From Pseudonocardia sp. TRM90224 (GTDB taxonomy: Bacteria > Actinomycetota > Actinomycetes > Mycobacteriales > Pseudonocardiaceae): a DNA stretch of 64,000 nucleotides. The notes under the pieces are model-generated. The model worked only from the letters and a program-made list of their open reading frames with translations, was not told the origin of the DNA and made no database searches. The DNA lies in NCBI RefSeq assembly GCF_021245725.1, contig NZ_JAJGSX010000022.1, forward strand, positions 80,251 through 144,250, written 5' to 3'. Position 1 is the stretch's first letter. The number at the start of each line of letters is the position of its first letter. The position numbers were made by a program, and so were the translations under genes. Below are positions 51,144 through 59,973 of this stretch, piece after piece.

Positions 51144-51781
51144 GCCGGGCCCCCGTCGAAGGTCTCGGAGTCACCCGTCACCGGGCCGAGCAGGTTGCGC
51201 AACCGCTGGATGCCGCTGAACATCCGCGACTTGACCGTCCCCAACGGCACCCCGGTCAACGCTGCCACCTCGCGCTGGGTGTAGCCCGCGAAGTAGGCCA
51301 GTGCCAGCGCCCGCCGCTGGTCGGCCGGCAGATCGGCCAGCGCCGACCGCACCTGGCCTGCCGTGACGGCGTCGAGCGCCGCTGTGTCGGCGCCACCCTC
51401 CGACGGCTCGTCGGGCGCGGCCGGCCCGGTGTGCCTGCGGAGGCGTTCCTCGCTGCGCACGGCGTCGACCGACTTGTGGTGCACCAGCGTGAGGAACCAC
51501 GACGCGAACTGGCCCCGCGCGGCGTCGAAGCGCCCGGGGTCGCGCCAGAAGGCGATGAAGGCCTCCTGCACGACGTCCTCCGCGATCTTCTCGTCGACGC
51601 ATATCCGCACGGCCAGCGAGTAGGCCCGCCGCCCGTACCGGTCGTAGAGGGCAGCCAGCGCTGCGGACGAGCCGCCCGCGACCGACGCGACGAGCTCACC
51701 GTCGCTCGCCGGCACATCGAGTCCCAGCCGGTCGGGTGCGTTCGAGCCATGGGCCTCGTCAGCCACCAGCAGCGTCCTCAC
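51140..51781 (-). CDS. sigK: ECF sigma factor, SigK-like
   Basis: 213 residues. Region 2 (ALYDRYGRRAYSLAVRICVD, AEDVVQEAFIAFWRDPGRFD, LVHHKSVDAVR) and region 4 (LPADQRRALALAYFAGYTQR, TGVPLGTVKSRMFSGIQRLR). Paired with an RskA-type anti-sigma by a 4-nt overlap and divergent from homologues of the mycobacterial sigK-locus genes, so SigK is the best name. GTG at 51781 is the furthest upstream start with the conserved acidic N-term; ribosome site is weak. Confidence 0.88.
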   Translation of the reverse strand: MRTLLVADEAHGSNAPDRLGLDVPASDGELVASVAGGSSAALAALYDRYGRRAYSLAVRICVDEKIAEDVVQEAFIAFWRDPGRFDAARGQFASWFLTLVHHKSVDAVRSEERLRRHTGPAAPDEPSEGGADTAALDAVTAGQVRSALADLPADQRRALALAYFAGYTQREVAALTGVPLGTVKSRMFSGIQRLRNLLGPVTGDSETFDGGPA

Positions 51782-51865
51782 ACGAGAGCATTCGACATCC
51801 GGGCCGGAACGGTTCGACCGGGCTGCAGACTGTAATCGAGGCCCCCGTCCCCGACGATCCGAGGT

Positions 51866-52588
51866 ATGACCATGGCGGCACTGCCGCGTCTCGACCCGAT
51901 CGGTCGTTCCTCGGCCGATCCTGCCGCGCTGGTGCTCGTGCTGCACGGCGGCCGCGCGAACAGCACCGAGAGCGGTGAGCCGAAGCGGCTCGCCTACCGG
52001 CGGATGCTGCCGTTCGCCACGATGCTCGCCCGCCGCCCCGAGCTGGACGTGCAGCTGCTGCGGTACCGGGTGCGCGGCTGGAACGCGCCGCGCAAGGACG
52101 CGCAGCTCGACGCCGAGTGGGGCATCACGGAGCTCGCGAAGCGCCACCCGGGACGTCCGGTCGTGCTGGTCGGGCACTCGATGGGCGGCCGGGCCGCGCT
52201 CGGCGCCGCCGGGGCCCCCGAGGTGACGGCCGTGTGCGCGCTCGCCCCGTGGCTGGACGGCTCCGATCCCGTCGAGCAGCTCGCCGACCGTTCGGTGCTC
52301 ATCGCCCACGGCGACCGGGAACGCTGGACGAGCCCGCGAGCCTCCTACGACTACGCGCTGCGTGCCGCGGCCGTGACGGACCGGATCGCCCGGTTCGACA
52401 TCCACGGCGCCGGCCACTTCATGATCACCAGGTCGGCCGACTGGCACGGTTTGGTCCGCCGGTTTGTGATGGGCGTCACAGGCCTCGAACCGGAGGACCG
52501 CGACATCGCGAATGCCATGCGTCAACCCGCCCCCGGCGGCTTGCGCGTTGCGCTCGCGGCCGGTCGACGACCTGGAGCCGATCCATGA
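51866..52588 (+). CDS. Alpha/beta hydrolase (dienelactone hydrolase-like)
   Basis: 240 residues. LVLVLHGGRANST (oxyanion loop), VVLVGHSMGGRAALG (nucleophile elbow), VLIAHGDRERWTSP (Asp region) and HGAGHFMIT (His) make a complete triad. It lies between sigK and the FAD oxidoreductase. ATG 51866 or 51872 follow GAGG. Its divergence from sigK suggests it belongs to the sigK regulon here, although the mycobacterial locus I know lacks it. Confidence 0.82.
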   Translation: MTMAALPRLDPIGRSSADPAALVLVLHGGRANSTESGEPKRLAYRRMLPFATMLARRPELDVQLLRYRVRGWNAPRKDAQLDAEWGITELAKRHPGRPVVLVGHSMGGRAALGAAGAPEVTAVCALAPWLDGSDPVEQLADRSVLIAHGDRERWTSPRASYDYALRAAAVTDRIARFDIHGAGHFMITRSADWHGLVRRFVMGVTGLEPEDRDIANAMRQPAPGGLRVALAAGRRPGADP

Positions 52589-52601
52589 CCCGAACGGGCC
52601 G

Positions 52602-53855
52602 ATGAGCCGCCCGACCGCTGCGGTCGTCGGTGCCGGTGTCGCCGGACTGACGGCCGCCTACCTGCTGCAACGTCGATACGATGTCACCCTGTTCGAGGCC
52701 GAGCCCCGCCTGGGCGGCCACGCGCACACCCACGACGTCGTGGCGACCGACGGCGGCACGGCGGCCGTCGACACCGGGTTCATCGTCCACAACGACCGCA
52801 CCTACCCCCACCTGCTGCGGCTGCTGCGCGAGCTGGGCGTCGCCACCCAGCCGGCCGAGATGTCGATGAGCGTGCGCTGCGACGGCTGCGGTCTCGAGTA
52901 CGCCGGTGCGCGCGGTCTCGCCGGGCTCTTCCCTCGGCTCGCGAACGCCACCAGCCCCGCCTACCTGCGGATGCTCGGCGAGGTCTCCCGGTTCCACCGG
53001 CACGCCGCGAGGATCGTCGACGACGAGCGGGCCGGCGACATCACGCTCGGCGCGTTCCTCGCGGTCGGCGGGTACTCCCGCTACTTCACCGAGCACTTCA
53101 TGATCCCGGTGGTCTCCGCCGTCTGGTCGGCCGGCGCCGCCGTCTCGCTGCGGTACCCCGCGCGCTACCTGTTCACGTTCCTGCGCCACCACGGGATGCT
53201 CGCGGTCGGCGGCTCGCCGCAGTGGCGGACCGTTGTCGGCGGCTCGCGCACCTACGTCGAGCTGGCGGCGAAGCAGCTCTCGGCGGTGCACGTCGGCACG
53301 CCGGTGCGGGCCGTGCGCAGGCTCGCCCACGGCGTCGAGATCCGCGACGACGCCGACACCGCGCACGTCGTCGACGCGGCCGTCCTCGCCACGCACCCCG
53401 ACCAGGCGCTCCGCTTGCTCGCCGAGCCGACCGACGCCGAGCGGGCGACCCTCGGCGCCTTCACCTACTCGCGCAACGTGACGCAGCTGCACCACGACAC
53501 CTCGCTGCTGCCGCGCACCACCCGCGCGTCCTGGAACTATCTCAAGCCGGCCTGCGCCGCCGACGGGCCGGTGCTGGTCAGCTACGACATGAACCGGCTG
53601 CAGCAGCTGGCCGAACCGGACGACTACGTCGTGACGCTCAACGGCGCCGACCGCGTCGACCCGCGGTCGGTCGTCGCGACGATGACCTACGAGCACCCCG
53701 TCTACACGCCGGAGTCGGTGGCCGCCCAACGCGACCTGCCCGCACTGGACGACGGCCGGCTCGCGTTCGCGGGCGCGTACCACGGCTGGGGGTTCCACGA
53801 GGACGGATGCGCGTCCAGCGTCCGCGCCGCTGCCTCGTTCGGCGTGTGCTGGTGA
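52602..53855 (+). CDS. FAD-dependent amine-oxidase-like oxidoreductase (sigK locus)
   Basis: 417 residues. N-terminal FAD loop VVGAGVAGLTAAYLL, then FEAEPRLGGHAHTHDV, VDTGFIVHNDRTYPHLLRLL, and a C-terminal FAD contact FAGAYHGWGFHEDG. This family (M. tuberculosis Rv0449c, bacterial furan/cyclopropane fatty-acid loci) sits with DUF1365 and CFA-synthase-like genes and is linked to fatty-acyl chain desaturation or reduction in membranes. The stop overlaps the DUF1365 GTG start (GTGA). Confidence 0.85.
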   Translation: MSRPTAAVVGAGVAGLTAAYLLQRRYDVTLFEAEPRLGGHAHTHDVVATDGGTAAVDTGFIVHNDRTYPHLLRLLRELGVATQPAEMSMSVRCDGCGLEYAGARGLAGLFPRLANATSPAYLRMLGEVSRFHRHAARIVDDERAGDITLGAFLAVGGYSRYFTEHFMIPVVSAVWSAGAAVSLRYPARYLFTFLRHHGMLAVGGSPQWRTVVGGSRTYVELAAKQLSAVHVGTPVRAVRRLAHGVEIRDDADTAHVVDAAVLATHPDQALRLLAEPTDAERATLGAFTYSRNVTQLHHDTSLLPRTTRASWNYLKPACAADGPVLVSYDMNRLQQLAEPDDYVVTLNGADRVDPRSVVATMTYEHPVYTPESVAAQRDLPALDDGRLAFAGAYHGWGFHEDGCASSVRAAASFGVCW

Positions 53856-54571
53856 CCGCCCTCTACGACGTGACGATCCGGCATTCGCGCACGCAGCGGC
53901 TGGAGCGCTCCTTCCGGCACCGCGGCTACCTCTGGCTCGTCGATCTCGACGCGCTGCCGTCGATGCCTCGCCTGCTGCGTCCGTTCGCCCGGTTCCAGGC
54001 CCGCGATCACGCGGGCGACCCGGCCGGCACGATCCGCGGCAACCTCGACGGCTGGCTCGCCACGAAGGGCGTCGAGCTCAACGGCGGGCGCGTGCTGATG
54101 CTCGCCAACGCCCGCCTGCTCGGGTACGTGTTCAACCCGATCAGCGTGTTCTGGTGCTACGCGCCCAGCGGCTTGCTCGCCTGCGTCGTGGCCGAGGTGC
54201 ACAACACCTACGGCGAGCGCCACCGCTACCTCCTGCACCCCGACCACGCGGGCCGCGCCGAGGTGGAGAAGGACCTCTACGTCTCGCCGTTCCTGCAGGT
54301 CGAAGGGACGTACCGGATGTCGGTGCCGCTGCCCGGCGAGACGCTCGCGATCTCCGTCGCGCTGCACCAGCACGGCCGGGTCGCGTTCTCGGCATCCGTC
54401 ACGGGCGACCGGCGGCCGGCCACCGCCGGCGCGCTGGCCCGGATGCTCCTGCGCCACCCGCTGATGCCACACCGCACCACCGCACTGATCCGCCGCCACG
54501 GCATCGCGCTGTGGCTGCGGGGCCTGCCCGTCACGCCGCGGCAGCAGAAGACGAAGGAGCGTGCCCGATGA
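53852..54571 (+). CDS. DUF1365 protein (sigK locus)
   Basis: 239 residues, typical DUF1365: YDVTIRHSRTQRLERSFRHR, YLWLVDLDALP, YVFNPISVFWCYAPSG, VVAEVHNTYGERHRYLL and KDLYVSPFLQVEGTYRM. Role unknown, always found with CFA-type methyltransferases, so part of lipid modification. GTGA coupling upstream and ATGA coupling to CFA1 downstream. Homologue of Rv0448c by context and family. Confidence 0.88.
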   Translation: MTALYDVTIRHSRTQRLERSFRHRGYLWLVDLDALPSMPRLLRPFARFQARDHAGDPAGTIRGNLDGWLATKGVELNGGRVLMLANARLLGYVFNPISVFWCYAPSGLLACVVAEVHNTYGERHRYLLHPDHAGRAEVEKDLYVSPFLQVEGTYRMSVPLPGETLAISVALHQHGRVAFSASVTGDRRPATAGALARMLLRHPLMPHRTTALIRRHGIALWLRGLPVTPRQQKTKERAR

Positions 54572-55827
54572 GCGTTTCACCGACCACACGCCCGAACCAC
54601 GACATCGCGCCAGGCCCGGCCCGGGTGACGTGGCCGGGGCTGGCCACGCCGCCGCACTCCCCGGCGCGGGCGCGGATCGCGGAGGCGCTGTTCCGCAGGG
54701 CCGTCGCGCCGCTGCCCGTCAGGGTCGTGTTCGCCGGCGGCGAGCGGATCGGCACCGGCGGGCCCGTCATGCGGATCGTGCGTCCGAAGGCCTTCTTCCA
54801 CCGGCTCGGGGCCGGCTCGAAGATCGGCTTCGGCGAGTCGTACATGGCGGGCGACTGGACGTCGACGCAGCTCGCCGAGCTGCTGACGCCCTTCGCCGCC
54901 ACGCTCTCCACGTTGATCCCGCCGGTGCTGCAGAAGGTCGGGCGCCGGCTGGCGGAAGCGCGCACACCCGCGGCCGACCGCAACACCCCGACCGGCTCGC
55001 GGGCCAACGTCCACCGCCACTACGACCTGTCCAACGAGCTGTTCGCCGCGTTCCTCGACGAGTCGATGACCTACTCGGCCGCGTGGTTCGCCGAGCCGGC
55101 AGACACCCTCGCGCAGGCGCAGCTGCGCAAGATCGACGGTGTGCTCGACATGGCCGGCGTGCGTTCCGGCCAGCACGTGCTGGAGATCGGCACGGGCTGG
55201 GGCGCGCTCGCCATCCGTGCGGCCGAGCGCGGCGCGCGGGTGACGACGCTGACGATCTCGGCGGAGCAGGCGACGCTCGCGCAGCAGCGGATCGACGCTG
55301 CGGGCGTTGCCGACCGCGTGCAGGTGCTGCTGCGCGACTACCGGGAAGCGCAGGGCAGCTACGACGCTGTGGTGAGCGTCGAGATGATCGAGGCCGTCGG
55401 CGCCGAGTACTGGCCGACGTACTTCGCCGCGATCGACCGGCTGCTGCGGCCCGGCGGCCGGGTCGGGTTGCAGGCGATCACGATGCCGCACGACCGCATG
55501 CTCGCCGCGCGGCACGACTACTCCTGGATCCACAAGTACGTCTTCCCCGGCGGGCTGATCCCGTCGGTCACCGCGATCGAGGAGAACGTCGCGGCGCACA
55601 CCGGGCTGCGGATCGTCGAGCGGCGCAGCCTCGGACCGGACTACGCGCACACGCTCGCGCACTGGCGCCGGACGTTCCTCGACCGGTGGGACGACGTCGC
55701 CGTGCTCGGGTTCGACGAGACGTTCCGCCGGATGTGGGAGTTCTACCTGGCCTACAGCGAGGCGGGGTTCCGGGTCGGCTACCTCGATGCCTTCCAGCTC
55801 TCGCTGGCCGAACGAGCGGCGCTGTGA
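54568..55827 (+). CDS. CFA-synthase-like SAM methyltransferase 1
   Basis: 419 residues. The CFA family signature HRHYDLSNELFAAFLDES (from 149), SAM motif VLEIGTGWGALA (204-215) and MIEAVGAEYWPTYF are clear. The enzyme methylates or cyclopropanates cis double bonds of phospholipid acyl chains. Of the two copies, this one is followed directly by a second, more diverged one. Mycobacterial UfaA1 (Rv0447c) in the same locus has been reported to make tuberculostearic acid, so a mid-chain methyl product is plausible. Confidence 0.88.
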   Translation: MSVSPTTRPNHDIAPGPARVTWPGLATPPHSPARARIAEALFRRAVAPLPVRVVFAGGERIGTGGPVMRIVRPKAFFHRLGAGSKIGFGESYMAGDWTSTQLAELLTPFAATLSTLIPPVLQKVGRRLAEARTPAADRNTPTGSRANVHRHYDLSNELFAAFLDESMTYSAAWFAEPADTLAQAQLRKIDGVLDMAGVRSGQHVLEIGTGWGALAIRAAERGARVTTLTISAEQATLAQQRIDAAGVADRVQVLLRDYREAQGSYDAVVSVEMIEAVGAEYWPTYFAAIDRLLRPGGRVGLQAITMPHDRMLAARHDYSWIHKYVFPGGLIPSVTAIEENVAAHTGLRIVERRSLGPDYAHTLAHWRRTFLDRWDDVAVLGFDETFRRMWEFYLAYSEAGFRVGYLDAFQLSLAERAAL

Positions 55828-57128
55828 TGCCGGTCGCGCCGCAGCTCGCCGCGCTCGTCGAGCGCCTGCTCGGGGCGCCGGTGCCGGTGCGGATCACCGC
55901 GTGGGACGGCAGCTCCGCCGGACCGGCCGACGGCCCGACGGTGGTCGTCGGGCGCCGCCGCGCGCTGCGCAGGCTGCTGTGGAACCCGGGGGAGCTGGGC
56001 CTCGCGAGGGCGTTCGTCGCCGGCGAGCTCGACGTCGAAGGGGATATCGCCGAGGGCCTCTCGCGGTTCTGGTCCGCCGCGCCCACCGGCCGCCGGGTCG
56101 GACCGGGCGAGCTGCTCCGTGCGTTCGGCCTCGCGGTGCGGGTCGGGGCGCTGGGCCCCCGACCCGCACCGCCCACCTCGGAGGCGCGGCTCGCGGGGCG
56201 GCTGCACACCGGCCGCCGGGACAAGGCGGCGATCGCGCACCACTACGACCTCTCCAACACCTTCTACGAGTTCCTCCTCGACGAGCGGATGGCGTACTCG
56301 TGCGGGTACTGGACGCAGGAGCCCTCGGCCGGGTACGGGCTGGCGGATGCGCAGCGCGACAAGCTCGACCTGATCTGCCGCAAGCTCGACCTGCGTCCCG
56401 GAATGCGGCTGCTCGACGTCGGGTGCGGCTGGGCGTCGCTGCTCGTGCACGCCGCCACCGAGTACGGCGTGCACGCGGTCGGCGTGACGCTCTCGGCGCA
56501 GCAGCGGGCGTTCGGCGCGGCCCGGGTGGAGGCGCTGGGCCTGTCCACGTCGGTGGAGATCCGCCAGCAGGACTACCGCGAGATCGTGGACGGCCCGTTC
56601 GACGCGATCGCCTCGATCGAGATGGGCGAGCACGTCGGCGAGCGGAACTACCCGGTGTACGCGGCGCAGCTGCACCGCCTGCTGCTCCCGCAGGGACGGC
56701 TCCTGCTGCAGCAGATGTCCCGCGGTGCGGCGGGGGTGAACTCCGCGCCGGGCGGCGGGGCGTTCATGGAGCGGTACGTCGCGCCGGACATGTTCATGCG
56801 CCCGCTCGGGTCCACGCTCGACATCCTGGAGGCGTCGGGGCTCGAGGTGGTCGACGTGCGGTCGTTGCGCGAGGACTACGTCCGCACGGTCCGCCCGTGG
56901 CTCGACACGCTGCAGGAACGCGCCGAGGAGGCGATCGACCTCATCGGCTACGAGCAGTACCGCGTCTGGCTGCTGTACCTGGCGGGTGCCTCGTTGGCGT
57001 TCGCGGAGAACCGGATGGGTGTGCACCAGATCCTGATGGTGCGGCCCGCCGCCGACGGGTCGTCGGGGCTGCCCGTCCCGGCCGACGGCTGGTCGGTGGG
57101 CCGGCAGCCCGACAGGATGTCGGCATGA
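55827..57128 (+). CDS. CFA-synthase-like SAM methyltransferase 2
   Basis: 433 residues. Signature HHYDLSNTFYEFLLDERM (138-155), SAM motif LLDVGCGWASLL (195-206), SIEMGEHVGERNYPVYAAQL. It resembles UfaA1-like CFA enzymes of actinobacteria. The ATG overlaps the first CFA stop (TGATG) and its own stop overlaps the DUF1295 start (ATGA). Two CFA paralogues in one operon suggest two sequential or chain-specific methylations. Confidence 0.88.
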   Translation: MPVAPQLAALVERLLGAPVPVRITAWDGSSAGPADGPTVVVGRRRALRRLLWNPGELGLARAFVAGELDVEGDIAEGLSRFWSAAPTGRRVGPGELLRAFGLAVRVGALGPRPAPPTSEARLAGRLHTGRRDKAAIAHHYDLSNTFYEFLLDERMAYSCGYWTQEPSAGYGLADAQRDKLDLICRKLDLRPGMRLLDVGCGWASLLVHAATEYGVHAVGVTLSAQQRAFGAARVEALGLSTSVEIRQQDYREIVDGPFDAIASIEMGEHVGERNYPVYAAQLHRLLLPQGRLLLQQMSRGAAGVNSAPGGGAFMERYVAPDMFMRPLGSTLDILEASGLEVVDVRSLREDYVRTVRPWLDTLQERAEEAIDLIGYEQYRVWLLYLAGASLAFAENRMGVHQILMVRPAADGSSGLPVPADGWSVGRQPDRMSA

Positions 57129-57958
57129 CGGCATTCCCGTGGGGCGCCGCGCTCACCAACTTCTGGGTGGCCGCGGTGGTGATCGTCGTGGTGTTCCTTG
57201 CCGCGCTCGGCGTCGCGGTCGGGCTGCGCGGCGGCCGGCACGACGGGATCGACGTCGCATGGGGTCTGGGGTTCGCGGCCGTCGCCGTGACGACGCTCGT
57301 CGCGTCCGAGGGGTACGGCGACGGCTGGCGGCGCTGGCTGATCACGGCACTGACCTGCGTTTGGGGGCTGCGGCTCAGCTGGCACATCGCCCGGCGCAAC
57401 CGCGGCAAGCCCGAGGACCCGCGTTACGTCGAGATCCGGGACCGGGCGAAGAGCAACCCCGTCGCGCACCTCGTCCGCAAGGTCTACGTGCCGCAGGCCG
57501 TGATCATGTGGGTGGTGTCGCTCCCCGTGCAGCTCGGCCAGTACGGGTTCGCCGACGGGACGGCCACGCTGCTGATCACCGTGCTGGGCGTGCTCCTGTG
57601 GGTGGTCGGGTTCGTGTTCGAGACCGTCGGCGACGCGCAGCTCGCAGCCTTCACCGCCGACCCCGACAACCGCGGCAAGGTGATGGACCGCGGCCTGTGG
57701 CGCTACACCCGCCACCCCAACTACTTCGGCGACGCGGCCGTCTGGTGGGGCCTCACCGTGCTCGCGCTGCACCACGCCGCCGGCCTCATCGGGCTGGTGG
57801 GCGCGGCGATCATGACATGGCTGCTGGTCAAGGGCACCGGCGCGAAGCTGCTCGAATCGAGCATCGGGCAACGCCGGCCCGGCTACGCCGAGTACGTCCG
57901 CCGAACCAGCGGGTTCCTCCCGCTCCCACCCCGCAAGGACGTCCCCGAGGGCCGGTGA
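57125..57958 (+). CDS. DUF1295 / steroid 5-alpha-reductase-like membrane protein (sigK locus)
   Basis: 277 residues, about six TM. The C-terminal signature DNRGKVMDRGLWRYTRHPNY followed by FGD is typical of DUF1295 (5-alpha-reductase/ICMT superfamily). Rv0446c in the mycobacterial sigK locus is the same family. It may reduce the methylene intermediate left by a methyltransferase on an acyl chain, using NADPH (inference). Last gene of the operon. Confidence 0.87.
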   Translation: MTAFPWGAALTNFWVAAVVIVVVFLAALGVAVGLRGGRHDGIDVAWGLGFAAVAVTTLVASEGYGDGWRRWLITALTCVWGLRLSWHIARRNRGKPEDPRYVEIRDRAKSNPVAHLVRKVYVPQAVIMWVVSLPVQLGQYGFADGTATLLITVLGVLLWVVGFVFETVGDAQLAAFTADPDNRGKVMDRGLWRYTRHPNYFGDAAVWWGLTVLALHHAAGLIGLVGAAIMTWLLVKGTGAKLLESSIGQRRPGYAEYVRRTSGFLPLPPRKDVPEGR

Positions 57959-58299
57959 CCGCCGCTGCGCAGCCCGACCGGCCCACATCGGGCGTCCCGA
58001 TCACACCGATCGCCGAATCCGAGAATGCGCCGCGATACCACGCGTCAATTTCCTCACCGGATTGAGGGAGTTTCAGTGCAAGATCCGCCCGAGTGCCGGG
58101 TGTGTCGTCGCGGAATGTGGTGAAGGTGCCCCGATTCATCAGTTCGTGTTGCTTGACGACAAGGATTCCCACGTAGAAGGTGGATCGCAGGTTAGCTACT
58201 GGCAACGCGAGGGTTAGCGCGAGCTGAACTGGCGTATACGTGAGGCGGTACGAGCCGGCGTCTTGCGAGCGCGGTACCGACGACAACGGAGGTTCCACA
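57959..58299. other. Intergenic region, no supported gene
   Basis: 341 nt between the sigK-locus operon and the DUF4956 operon, locally less GC-rich. A minus-strand reading frame runs through it but continues into the DUF1295 gene and has no family features. The last 110 nt should hold the promoter of DUF4956. GGTTAGC occurs twice, 22 bp apart (58190 and 58212), each in an 11-bp unit. Confidence 0.5.
58190..58233. promoter_or_regulatory. 11-bp repeat units with direct repeat GGTTAGC
   Basis: Four consecutive 11-bp units begin GGTTAGC, GGCAACG, GGTTAGC and GCTGAAC, the first and third sharing seven bases. The spacing of whole 11-bp units is that of OmpR/PhoP-type sites, and it lies 65-110 nt upstream of the DUF4956-VTC operon. 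Weak evidence because the outer units diverge. Confidence 0.3.
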
Positions 58300-59109
58300 A
58301 TGCTCGGGGCGTACGTCGACTACGCGATCAGCCTGGCCGCGGACATGGTCGCGATCTTCCTGCTGGCCTACGGCCTGTACTTCCGCCGCCATCGGCGCGC
58401 GGACCTCCTGCTGGCCTACGTCGCGCTGAACGTCGGCATCTTCGTGGCGATGTCGTTGCTGGCCTCGGTGCGGGTGGACCTCGCACTGGGCTTCGGGTTG
58501 TTCGCGATCCTGTCGATCATCCGGCTCCGGTCGAGCACGGTGACCCAGCAGGAAGTGGCCTACTACTTCGTTGCGCTGGTACTGGGCCTGGTCAACGGCA
58601 TCGCGCTGGCCGACCGCTGGTTGACGCTGGGCATCAACGTCCTGCTGCTGCTGACCATGCTCGTCGCCGACAACAAGCGTCTCCGAGACCGGACCCGGCG
58701 GACCGACATCACCCTGGACGTCGTGCACGTCGATGACGCCGCGCTGGTGGCCGATCTGGAGCGCCGGCTCGGCGGGCGCGTGCTCCACCACGAGGTGAAC
58801 GTGGTCGACCACGTGCGCGGCTGCATGGTCGTCGACGTGCGGTACCGCGCCGGGCAGCCCGTTGCGGACGCCGTCCCCGAGGGGCATCGCCTCGAGATCA
58901 TCCTGGACGTCGTGCACGCCGACGAGGCGGCGCTGGTGGCCGACCTGGAGCGTCGACTGGGTTGCCGGGTGCAGTCCCACCAGGTCAAGAACATCGACTA
59001 CGTGCGGGACACGATGGTCGTGGACGTCCGGTACAGCCGCGCGGCCGACGGCGGTGCGGACCGCGTCGAGCCGGGCCTCGACGGGCACGTCGTGGTGGTG
59101 GAGTCATGA
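58300..59109 (+). CDS. DUF4956 membrane protein with duplicated C-terminal domain
   Basis: 269 residues. The first ~125 hold four TM (IFLLAYGLYF to INVLLLLTMLVAD) in the DUF4956 arrangement, with GFGLFAILSIIRLRSST. The cytoplasmic end carries two copies of a ~46-residue unit (137-182 and 200-246), each of the form LDVVHxDxAALVADLERRLG followed by a run ending MVVDVRY. DUF4956 usually goes with a VTC-domain gene, as here (ATGA overlap). Strong GGAGG site at 8 nt. Confidence 0.85.
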   Translation: MLGAYVDYAISLAADMVAIFLLAYGLYFRRHRRADLLLAYVALNVGIFVAMSLLASVRVDLALGFGLFAILSIIRLRSSTVTQQEVAYYFVALVLGLVNGIALADRWLTLGINVLLLLTMLVADNKRLRDRTRRTDITLDVVHVDDAALVADLERRLGGRVLHHEVNVVDHVRGCMVVDVRYRAGQPVADAVPEGHRLEIILDVVHADEAALVADLERRLGCRVQSHQVKNIDYVRDTMVVDVRYSRAADGGADRVEPGLDGHVVVVES

Positions 59110-59957
59110 GTGCCCCCACCTTGCAGGCGCCACGTCGCGGCCGGCGCACCAGGGGCCCGGCCCGCGCGCGCCCCGCGGAGCGCGCGGTGGTCGCGGCCGG
59201 CGCGCTGGTCGAGCCGATCGGGCTCACCGAGCTCAACGCCATGGCCGAACTGCAGACCCGGGTGGATTGCAAGTACTTCGTGCCGGCGGACGTGTTCCGC
59301 CGGCTGGTGCGCGGGATGGCCGACGAGCTGCGGGTGCTCGAGATCGGTGGGCAGCGCGACTTCGGCTACGAGTCGGTGTACTTCGACACCGCTGACCTGT
59401 CCGCCTACCGCGCGCACGTGCAGCGCCGGCGCCGTCGGTTCAAGGCCCGCACCCGGACCTACACCGACACCCGGCTCTGCATGTTCGAGGTCAAGCTCTC
59501 CGGCACACGCGGAGAGACGATCAAGCAGCGGGTGCCGCATCCGTTCGATCGGCGCGCGGAGCTCACCGACTCGGCGCTGGCGCACCTCGCGGCCGCGCTG
59601 GAATCGGCGCACCACCAGGAGCTGCCGGCCGGACTGGCGCCCTCGGTGATCACCGAATACCGGCGCACCACCTTCGTCACCCGTGCCGGCGACGCCCGGC
59701 TGACCTGCGACGTGAGCCTGGTCTGCCACGACCCGGCCCGCGCGGTTCGCGACACGGGCACCCACGTGCTGGTGGAGAGCAAGTCCAGCGGCCACCGCGG
59801 CAGCGCGGTCGACCGGTTCCTGCGCGAGCTGGGCGTGCGGCCGGCATCGGTGAGCAAGTACTGCGTCGGCATCGCCGCGCTGCGCCCGGACCTACCATCC
59901 AACCCGTGGCACCAGACCTTGCGTCGCTACTTCACGCCGCCGCAGGCCGCCTCCTGA
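59106..59957 (+). CDS. VTC domain (polyphosphate polymerase-like, TTM fold)
   Basis: 283 residues. After a basic N-term, TRVDCKYFVPADVFRRLV, YESVYFDTADLSAYRAHV, RRRRRFKARTRTYTDTRLCM, FEVKLSG (ExK pair), VITEYRRTTFV and VLVESKSS trace the triphosphate-tunnel strands of VTC4-like domains. VTC4 makes polyphosphate in yeast; bacterial members with DUF4956 are not well characterised. Enzyme or sensor role cannot be decided from sequence. Coupled to DUF4956 by ATGA. Confidence 0.87.
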   Translation: MSAPTLQAPRRGRRTRGPARARPAERAVVAAGALVEPIGLTELNAMAELQTRVDCKYFVPADVFRRLVRGMADELRVLEIGGQRDFGYESVYFDTADLSAYRAHVQRRRRRFKARTRTYTDTRLCMFEVKLSGTRGETIKQRVPHPFDRRAELTDSALAHLAAALESAHHQELPAGLAPSVITEYRRTTFVTRAGDARLTCDVSLVCHDPARAVRDTGTHVLVESKSSGHRGSAVDRFLRELGVRPASVSKYCVGIAALRPDLPSNPWHQTLRRYFTPPQAAS

Positions 59958-59973
59958 GCGGGGCGGTGTTCCC

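Noticed and set aside
57828..58298. Minus-strand frame in the DUF1295-DUF4956 spacer
   Set aside because: Runs into the DUF1295 gene on the opposite strand, has no family features and no clear ribosome site.
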